Assembly: GCA_023434015.1 (NCBI GenBank)
Contig: JAEYTM010000213.1
Coordinates: 1 to 12,063 of the forward strand
DNA: 12,063 bases
Source of the DNA: Pseudomonadota bacterium
Lineage (GTDB): Bacteria > Pseudomonadota > Alphaproteobacteria > Caulobacterales > Caulobacteraceae
Direction of reading: 5' to 3'
Made by a program: the position numbers and the translations under genes. This document shows, piece after piece, positions 7,156-12,063 of this stretch (its first letter is position 1; each line of letters begins with the position of its first letter). The notes below the pieces were generated by a model. That model was not told where the DNA came from. It ran no database searches and saw nothing but the letters and a program-made list of their open reading frames with translations.

Positions 7156-7179
7156 CCTCCTCAAGCTGGACTTTGGAGG
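7156..7179 (+). promoter_or_regulatory. Hairpin that could hide the ribosome binding site of the PQQ dehydrogenase gene
   Basis: The ribosome binding sequence GGAGG (7175-7179), five bases before the ATG at 7185, is complementary to CCTCC at 7156-7160. AAG (7163-7165) can pair with CTT (7171-7173) around the loop CTGGA, with a small asymmetric internal loop. The fold would mask the binding site and could tune translation. It could also be coincidence, because a pyrimidine block is enough to make it. Confidence 0.3.
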
Positions 7180-7184
7180 GCGAG

Positions 7185-9593
7185 ATGGCGGCACACGAGA
7201 TTTCACGTGGAGGCCGCTGGGCCGCGATCCTGCTGGGCGCGCTCTTCGCCTTGATCGGCCTGATCCTCGCCATCGGCGGCGCCTGGCTGCTCAGCCTCGG
7301 CGGATCCGCCTATTACCTGCTCGCCGGCATCGGCCTGATCCTCTCCGGCGTGCTGCTGATCCTGGGGCGGGCGCTGGGCGCCTGGATCTACATCGGCGTC
7401 TTCGTGCTCACGGTCCTGTGGGCGCTGTGGGAAGTCGGCCTGAATGGCTGGGCGCTCGTGCCGCGAGTGGTCGCACCCTTCGTCCTGCTGGTGCTGACGG
7501 TGGCTGTGCTGCCGACCCTGCTGTCCCGTGGCCGGGGGCGAGCCGCCCTGGGCGGGGTGGCCGGACTTGTCCTCGTCGCCGCGGTCGGCGGCCTGGTGGT
7601 CTGGCAGGCCAACCGCCCGGCCGCGCCGGGCGAGGCGCCGGCCCCCATCCAGGCGGCGATGTCCGACGCCTCGGCGCTGTCCACCGGCGCGGACTGGCCG
7701 GCCTACGGCGGCACCTACGCGGCCCGCCGCTATTCGCCGCTCGGCCAGATCACCCCCGCCAACGTAACGCGCCTCGAGCGCGCCTGGACCTTCCGCACCG
7801 GCGACCTGCCCGAGGAGAAGTGGGGCGCGGAGACCACGCCGCTGAAGATCGGCGACACGGTCTACCTCTGCTCGGCGCGCAACGTCCTGATCGCCCTCGA
7901 CGCGCGGAACGGGACGGAGCGCTGGCGCTACGACCCGAAGGTCTCCGACGACTGGATTCCCTACACGGCCGCCTGTCGCGGCGTGGCCTACTACGAGACG
8001 GCGACGGCGGCCCCGACGTCCGGCGCGCCTCAGGCCTGCGCCGCCCGGATCATCGAGGGGACGCTTGACGGGCGGCTGATCGCCGTCGATGCGCGGACCG
8101 GCCGGCCCTGCGCCGACTTCGGCCGCAACGGCGAGGTCGACATCAAGGTCGGCATGGGCCCGGTCGTCCCCGGCATGGTCTCGATCACCTCGCCGCCGAC
8201 CATCGTCCGCGGCGTCGTCGTCACCGGCCACCAGGTGCTCGACGGCCAGACCCGCAGCGCGCCGTCCGGCGTGATCCAAGGCTTCGACGCGGTTACCGGC
8301 GCCCTGCGCTGGGCCTGGGACATGGCCCAGCCGGAGCTCACCGGCCTGCCCCCCGAGGGCGGGAGCTTCACGCGCGGGACCCCGAACATGTGGACCACCG
8401 CCTCCGGCGACGAGCAGCTCGGCCTCGTCTACCTGCCGATGGGCAATTCGGCGGCCGACTACTACAGCTCCACGCGCTCGCCGGAAGAGAACCGCTACGC
8501 CACCGCCCTGGTCGCGCTCGACGTGACCACCGGCAAGCCGGCCTGGTCCTTCCAGACGGTGCATATGGACGTCTGGGACTACGATCTCGGTTCGCAGGGC
8601 ACCCTGGTCGACTTCCCGACGGCGGGCGGGAGCACCCCGGCCATCGTCCTGCCCAGCAAGCAGGGGGACGTCTACATCCTGGATCGCCGGACCGGCCTTC
8701 CCCTCACGCGCGTGGCCCAGCGACCGGTCCCGCAGGGCGGCGTCGAACCGGCGCAGCGCACCGCCACCCAGCCGGCGTCGCTCTATCACACCCTGCGCAA
8801 GCCCGACCTGACCGAGCGGGACATGTGGGGCATGTCGCCGATCGACCAGATGGTCTGCCGGATCGGTTTCCGCCAGGCGACCTACGACGGCTTCTATACC
8901 CCGCCGACCAGCGAGACCCGCTGGATCCAGTACCCCGGCTACAACGGCGGGTCCGACTGGGGCGGCGTGGCGGTCGATCCGGTCCGCGGCCTGATCATCG
9001 CCAACTACAACGACATGCCGAACTACAACCGCCTGGTCCCGCGCGCCGAGGCCGACGCCAAGGGCTGGTTCCCGCGCGGCGATCCGCGGGCGAAGTCGGA
9101 GGCCTCCGGCGCGGAAGGCGCCGGCGATCCCCAGGCCGGCGTGCCCTACGCCATCGACGTCAACGCCGGCTGGCGGATGGGCCTGACCAAGATGCTGTGC
9201 AAACAGCCGCCCTATGGCGGCATCCGCGCCATCGACCTGCGCACCGGCCGCACGGTCTGGGACCGGCCGCTCGGCACCGCGCGCAAGAACGGCCCGTTCG
9301 GCATCCCCTCCATGCTGCCGCTCGACATCGGCACGCCGAACAACGGCGGTTCGGTGGTGACCGCCGGGGGGCTGATCTTCATCGCCGCGGCCACCGACGA
9401 CCTGATCCGGGCCATCGACATCCGCACCGGCGAGACCGTCTGGTCGGACGTCCTGCCGGCCGGCGGGCAGGCCTCGCCGATGGTCTATGAGCAGGACGGC
9501 CGGCAGTACCTGGTGATCATGGCGGGCGGCCATCACTTCATGGAGACGCCGGCCGGCGACCACGTCATCGCCTACGCCCTGCCGAACCCATGA
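7185..9593 (+). CDS. Membrane-bound PQQ-dependent dehydrogenase, glucose/quinate/shikimate family
   Basis: Oxidises a sugar or polyol in the periplasm and passes electrons to ubiquinone. At 802 residues it matches E. coli Gcd in size and layout. The N-terminus has five membrane helices (about 14-34, 42-60, 65-84, 96-113, 121-140). An eight-bladed PQQ propeller follows from WPAYGG (171-176) to VIAYALP (794-800). Expected features include AWTFRTGD (200-207), GAETTPLKIGDTVYLC (214-229), HMDVWDYD (460-467), the PQQ-contacting Lys492 in PSKQGDVYILD and GGHH with His783. Position 232 is Arg where E. coli Gcd has the specificity residue His262, and YNGGSDWGG (586-594) resembles quinate-type members, so the substrate may not be glucose. 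The ATG has GGAGG five bases upstream; a TTG 33 nt earlier lacks support. A TTGACG at 7103-7108 could be a -35 box, but no good -10 follows. It overlaps ctaG by ATGA. No pqq biosynthesis genes are in the window. Confidence 0.93.
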   Translation: MAAHEISRGGRWAAILLGALFALIGLILAIGGAWLLSLGGSAYYLLAGIGLILSGVLLILGRALGAWIYIGVFVLTVLWALWEVGLNGWALVPRVVAPFVLLVLTVAVLPTLLSRGRGRAALGGVAGLVLVAAVGGLVVWQANRPAAPGEAPAPIQAAMSDASALSTGADWPAYGGTYAARRYSPLGQITPANVTRLERAWTFRTGDLPEEKWGAETTPLKIGDTVYLCSARNVLIALDARNGTERWRYDPKVSDDWIPYTAACRGVAYYETATAAPTSGAPQACAARIIEGTLDGRLIAVDARTGRPCADFGRNGEVDIKVGMGPVVPGMVSITSPPTIVRGVVVTGHQVLDGQTRSAPSGVIQGFDAVTGALRWAWDMAQPELTGLPPEGGSFTRGTPNMWTTASGDEQLGLVYLPMGNSAADYYSSTRSPEENRYATALVALDVTTGKPAWSFQTVHMDVWDYDLGSQGTLVDFPTAGGSTPAIVLPSKQGDVYILDRRTGLPLTRVAQRPVPQGGVEPAQRTATQPASLYHTLRKPDLTERDMWGMSPIDQMVCRIGFRQATYDGFYTPPTSETRWIQYPGYNGGSDWGGVAVDPVRGLIIANYNDMPNYNRLVPRAEADAKGWFPRGDPRAKSEASGAEGAGDPQAGVPYAIDVNAGWRMGLTKMLCKQPPYGGIRAIDLRTGRTVWDRPLGTARKNGPFGIPSMLPLDIGTPNNGGSVVTAGGLIFIAAATDDLIRAIDIRTGETVWSDVLPAGGQASPMVYEQDGRQYLVIMAGGHHFMETPAGDHVIAYALPNP

Positions 9594-10327
9594 CGCCGTC
9601 CGTCATCTCCTGGGTGCCCTATTGCGGCGCGGGGCCGGCGCCCGCCGAATGGCTGGGTCGCTGGAACCTCGACCCTGTGGTCCTCGCGGCCCTCGCCCTG
9701 GCCTGCGCGGCCGCCGGGTTCGGGGCGCGGGGGCCCGGCCGGCGCTACGGCCTGGCCGCCTGCGCGGTGCTGACGGTCAGCTTCGTCTCGCCGCTCTGCG
9801 CGCTCAGCTCCGCCCTGTTCACGGCCCGCACGGTCCACCATCTGCTGCTGGTGGCGGTCGCCGCGCCGCTGATCGCCTGGAGCCTGCCGAGGTGGCGCAG
9901 CGGCCCGCTGGCCCTGACGACGGCCGTCCAGGCGGCGGTGTTCTGGGGCTGGCATGCGCCAGCCGCCTACGGCTGGGCGCTTTCCCATGACGGCGCCTAC
10001 TGGCTCATGCAGGCCAGCCTGCTCGGCGCGGCGGTCTGGTTCTGGGGCGGCGTGCGCAACGCCCGGGCGCCGGCGGCGGTCGGGGCGCTGCTGGCGACCA
10101 TGCTGCAGATGGGCCTGCTGGGAGCCCTGATCACCTTCGCCGGCCAGCCGCTCTACGCCCCCCATCTGGCCACCACGCTCGCCTGGGGGCTGTCGCCGCT
10201 CGAGGACCAGCAGGCCGCCGGCCTGATCATGTGGGCGCCGGCCGCCGGCTTCTATCTGGCCGCCGCCCTGGCCATCCTCGGCCGCCGGCTCGGCCCGCCG
10301 ACCTCCGCCCGGGCCCGGACGGCATGA
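9590..10327 (+). CDS. ctaG: Cytochrome c oxidase assembly protein, CtaG (caa3) type
   Basis: A 245-residue polytopic membrane protein with about seven hydrophobic segments. It belongs to the CtaG_caa3 family, needed for assembly of caa3-type oxidase in Bacillus; this is not the Cox11-type copper chaperone that shares the name. The family signature is clear: PYCGAGPAPAEWLGRWNLDP at the N-terminus (10-29), SPLCALSS (67-74), the His pair in TVHHLL (81-86), WHAPAAY (121-127) and LEDQQAAGLIMW (204-215). The start overlaps the dehydrogenase stop as ATGA, and its own stop overlaps the next ATG the same way. No ribosome binding site is obvious, so translation is probably coupled. Its presence suggests that heme-copper oxidase subunit genes are close by, outside the window. 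Confidence 0.88.
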   Translation: MTPSVISWVPYCGAGPAPAEWLGRWNLDPVVLAALALACAAAGFGARGPGRRYGLAACAVLTVSFVSPLCALSSALFTARTVHHLLLVAVAAPLIAWSLPRWRSGPLALTTAVQAAVFWGWHAPAAYGWALSHDGAYWLMQASLLGAAVWFWGGVRNARAPAAVGALLATMLQMGLLGALITFAGQPLYAPHLATTLAWGLSPLEDQQAAGLIMWAPAAGFYLAAALAILGRRLGPPTSARARTA

Positions 10328-11058
10328 TCGGCAGGCTGGTCGTCTACGTCCTGGAATGGGCCGCCGGCCACACCGAGGAAGGGCGCTACTCGCCGGTCGC
10401 CATCGTCTTCCACTGGACCATGGCCGCGCTGGCGATCTTCCAGCTCGGCTGGGGCTGGTGGATGGGACGGCTGCCGGTCGGCGGATCGAAGATCGCCGCC
10501 TACGATCTGCACTTCGCGGTCGGTGTGCTGATGCTGGTGCTGATCCTCGGCCGCACCGGCTGGCGCCTGCTGGCCCCCGGTCCGATCAACGACGCGGACA
10601 AGCCAGGGTGGGAGAGCGTCGCGGCCCATATCACCCACTATGTCTTCTATATCTGCCTGTTCGGCCTGCCGCTGTCGGGCTGGGCGATGATCTCCGCCAC
10701 CGCCCGCGACCAGGACCTGACTCTGCTGGGACTGACGCCATGGCCGCTCCTGCCCCTCGGCGGCCTGTCGAACCGGCAGCTTTGGATCATCGAGGCCGCC
10801 GCCGAGTGGGTCCACTGGGGCCTGGTGGTCAGCCTCCTGCTGCTGATCCCGATCCACGTCGCGGGCGCCCTCAAGCACCAGTGGGTCGATCGGGACGACG
10901 TCCTGCACGGAATGCTGCCGATCCTGCCCCTGCCGACCCGGCGGCGGACGCGCTGGCAGCGGCGTTACCGGGCGGTGGAGAAGCGGGTCGCGTCTCTAGC
11001 CAGGCGGCTATGGCCATCATCTCTCGCTCGCTCAGGGGAGCGGCCGCGGCCGTCATGA
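10324..11058 (+). CDS. Cytochrome b561-type membrane protein (cytochrome b/b6 domain)
   Basis: A di-heme b-type membrane protein that moves electrons between the quinone pool and a periplasmic partner. The 244 residues contain four to five hydrophobic segments. Histidines lie where the family binds heme: His30 in FHW (TM1), His63 in DLHFAVG (TM2), His102/His105 in AHITHY (TM3), and His164 in VHW with His178 and His185 in IHVAGALKHQW (TM4). The ATG at 10324 shares ATGA with the ctaG stop, which fixes the start. The conserved core ends soon after HGMLPIL (195-201). Residues after about 221 are encoded antisense to the conserved end of the facing cytochrome c gene. They use codons rare here (TCT, CTA, TCA), so this end looks like read-through. 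Likely partners are the PQQ dehydrogenase or the cytochromes c next door, but this is inferred from position only. Confidence 0.87.
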   Translation: MIGRLVVYVLEWAAGHTEEGRYSPVAIVFHWTMAALAIFQLGWGWWMGRLPVGGSKIAAYDLHFAVGVLMLVLILGRTGWRLLAPGPINDADKPGWESVAAHITHYVFYICLFGLPLSGWAMISATARDQDLTLLGLTPWPLLPLGGLSNRQLWIIEAAAEWVHWGLVVSLLLLIPIHVAGALKHQWVDRDDVLHGMLPILPLPTRRRTRWQRRYRAVEKRVASLARRLWPSSLARSGERPRPS

Positions 11059-11614
11059 CGCCGCGCGGATCGTTGCGCCGCTCCACCGTCTTCCAGCGCC
11101 TGAGCTGCTCCAGGGGGTAGGCCGCGGGCTGGCCGGCAAGCGCGGGATTGGCCGCGCCCCCGCCCTCCCCGGCCGCGCCGTGGCAGTCGACGCAGGCGGC
11201 ATAGGCGGCCGGCGGGGCCTTCATCGGGCCTGCTACGACGACCGGAACCGGCCGACCCGCATACCAGGCCGCCACGGCCCGCCGCTCGTCGTGGGTCAGC
11301 CGCCCGGCGATGCCGCCCATCACCTCGTCGGCGCGCAGCCCGCTGGCGTAATCCTCCATCTGCTTCTGCAGATAGCCGCTGTCGAGGCCGGCCAGCCGCG
11401 GGACGCTCGCGCCGTCGCCCTGCCCGGCCAGGCCATGACAGGTGAAGCAGGCGTTCGCCGCGCCCGCGCCGCCGCCGCTGAGCGCGACGAGTTCGCCGGT
11501 GGCCCCGAACGCTGCGCCGGTAGCGTCCGCGACGGGATGGCATCCGGTCAGACCGGCGGCGACCAGGATGAGAAGGGCGGCGCGCATCCTGGCCCAACAC
11601 CGGCGAAGCTTCAC
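10871..11614 (-). CDS. Di-heme c-type cytochrome lipoprotein (c4-like)
   Basis: An exported electron carrier with two covalent hemes, probably anchored to the membrane from the periplasmic side. The 247-residue precursor has a lipoprotein signal peptide ending in LTGC, giving lipidated Cys25. Heme sites are CFTCH (56-60) and CVDCH (141-145). Candidate axial methionines are Met99 before AGRLTHDE and Met187 before APLSERE, the c4-type repeat pattern. The annotated start is GTG at 11614 with a weak GGAA upstream. The ATG at 11587 (MRAALLILVAAGLTGC) also gives a good signal peptide and is a real alternative. The conserved domain ends at WLETR (205-209). The last 38 residues are Ala/Ser/Pro-rich and run antisense into the b561 coding sequence, which suggests a lost stop codon. 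It is divergent from the next cytochrome c gene. Confidence 0.87.
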   Translation of the reverse strand: MKLRRCWARMRAALLILVAAGLTGCHPVADATGAAFGATGELVALSGGGAGAANACFTCHGLAGQGDGASVPRLAGLDSGYLQKQMEDYASGLRADEVMGGIAGRLTHDERRAVAAWYAGRPVPVVVAGPMKAPPAAYAACVDCHGAAGEGGGAANPALAGQPAAYPLEQLRRWKTVERRNDPRGVMTAAAAPLSEREMMAIAAWLETRPASPPPGNAAASASAAGSAGAGSAAFRAGRRPDRPTGA

Positions 11615-11636
11615 GGTTCCGACCCACGGAACCGTG
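11612..11636. promoter_or_regulatory. Perfect 10-bp inverted repeat between divergent cytochrome c genes (operator or hairpin)
   Basis: CACGGTTCCG (11612-11621) and CGGAACCGTG (11627-11636) are exact reverse complements around the 5-base spacer ACCCA. The left arm contains the GTG start codon (minus strand, 11614-11612) of the c4-like gene. The dyad lies 75 nt before the start of the rightward mono-heme cytochrome c gene. It could be a dimeric regulator's operator serving both genes, or an mRNA hairpin over the c4 translation start. If translation starts at the ATG at 11587, the dyad is wholly in the leader. I do not recognise the motif. Confidence 0.55.
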
Positions 11637-11710
11637 GCCGTGGCGAGGGATTACCTCCCCAAGGTTCGGCGGGCGCCCATGATCAGACATCGAGACGGGC
11701 GGACGGCAGG

Positions 11711-12063
11711 ATGAGACGGCTGGCGGTGCTGATCTCGGTCCTGCTGTGCGGTTGCGCCGAAAAGGAGGGTCTTCCCCGGCAGATCGCCGGGGCCGACCCG
11801 GCGAAGGGGCTGGCGGCGATGGAACAGACGGGCTGCGCAAGCTGCCACGCGATCCCCGGCATCGACTGGCCGCGCGGCGCCGTGGGCGGGTCCCTGGCCG
11901 GGTTCGGCGCGCGTCCGCTGATCGCCGGCCGCCTGCCCAACCGGCCGGACCTGCTGATCCAGTGGGTGCGCGACGCGCCGTCGCTGGCGCCCCGGACCGC
12001 CATGCCGGCCATGCCGCTCACGCCCGCCCAAGCCGGCGATGTGGCGGCCTACCTCTACACGCT
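11711..12063 (+). CDS. Mono-heme c-type cytochrome lipoprotein, 3' end cut by window edge
   Basis: 117 codons are visible before the edge. The start ATG at 11711 begins MRRLAVLISVLLCGC, a short lipoprotein signal peptide with lipidated Cys15 (Cys13 is an alternative). One heme site, CASCH, is at 42-46. Met98 or Met101 in TAMPAMP is the expected axial ligand, followed by LTPAQAGDVAAYLYT. This C-terminal motif normally lies within a few residues of the end of such proteins, so probably only a few codons are missing. Mono-heme cytochromes of this type are often found beside subunit genes of alternative heme-copper oxidases and feed them electrons, which agrees with ctaG nearby. Ribosome binding site is weak (GGCAGG directly before the ATG). 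It is divergent from the c4-like gene across a 96-nt gap. Confidence 0.85.
   Translation, partial: MRRLAVLISVLLCGCAEKEGLPRQIAGADPAKGLAAMEQTGCASCHAIPGIDWPRGAVGGSLAGFGARPLIAGRLPNRPDLLIQWVRDAPSLAPRTAMPAMPLTPAQAGDVAAYLYT

Noticed and set aside
7203..9563. 786-codon open frame on the minus strand, antisense to nearly the whole PQQ dehydrogenase gene
   Set aside because: Composition is that of GC-rich antisense (Arg, Gly, Asp, Val, His), with no recognisable domain. The sense strand carries a complete family-length protein.
177..9593. Functional link between AroG (shikimate pathway entry) and a quinate/shikimate-type PQQ dehydrogenase
   Set aside because: They lie about 5.6 kb apart on opposite strands with unrelated genes between, and the dehydrogenase substrate is not established.

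Overview
The window is about 70% GC with compact, often overlapping genes and the housekeeping content of an alphaproteobacterium. The class II DAHP synthase, the GlmU and Gor sequence types and the CtaG-type oxidase assembly protein fit Caulobacteraceae (Caulobacter/Phenylobacterium-like). That placement is an inference from family resemblance; there is no rRNA or other marker gene here.

Left part, 1-6273, read leftward: glmU, rpiA, gor, an O-antigen-ligase-family membrane protein and aroG, in that transcription order. The first four are tightly packed: glmU and rpiA overlap at the start/stop codons, rpiA and gor are 10 nt apart, and gor and the ligase gene share GTGA. AroG follows after 71 nt with its own good ribosome binding site. 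The set covers UDP-GlcNAc synthesis, the pentose phosphate pathway, glutathione redox, surface polysaccharide and the entry to aromatic amino acid synthesis. Beyond aroG lie a hairpin-forming repeat-like element and possibly the start of another leftward gene cut by the window edge.

Middle, 6274-7106: a 137-nt divergent promoter region with three helically phased AGCCTT hexamers, then gph (phosphoglycolate phosphatase, HAD family) read rightward.

Right part, 7185-12063: a respiratory region. A membrane-bound PQQ dehydrogenase of the glucose/quinate/shikimate family, a CtaG (caa3-type) oxidase assembly protein and a cytochrome b561-type protein are joined by two ATGA overlaps, so they probably form one translationally coupled operon. 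A di-heme c4-like lipoprotein cytochrome faces the b561 gene tail to tail with a 188-nt overlap. A mono-heme lipoprotein cytochrome c is read divergently from the c4-like gene and is cut by the right edge. A perfect 10+10 bp dyad sits at the 5' end of the c4-like gene. The mono-heme cytochrome resembles those found beside alternative heme-copper oxidase operons, so cox genes may follow outside the window (inference).

There is no gene-free stretch above 300 nt, and I saw no tRNA, rRNA, CRISPR array, transposase or phage gene. The least ordinary features are the mutual read-through of the b561 and cytochrome c 3' ends, the coupled PQQ dehydrogenase/CtaG/b561 layout, the operator-like dyad, and non-consensus residues in the GlmU sugar pocket and the PQQ dehydrogenase active site.
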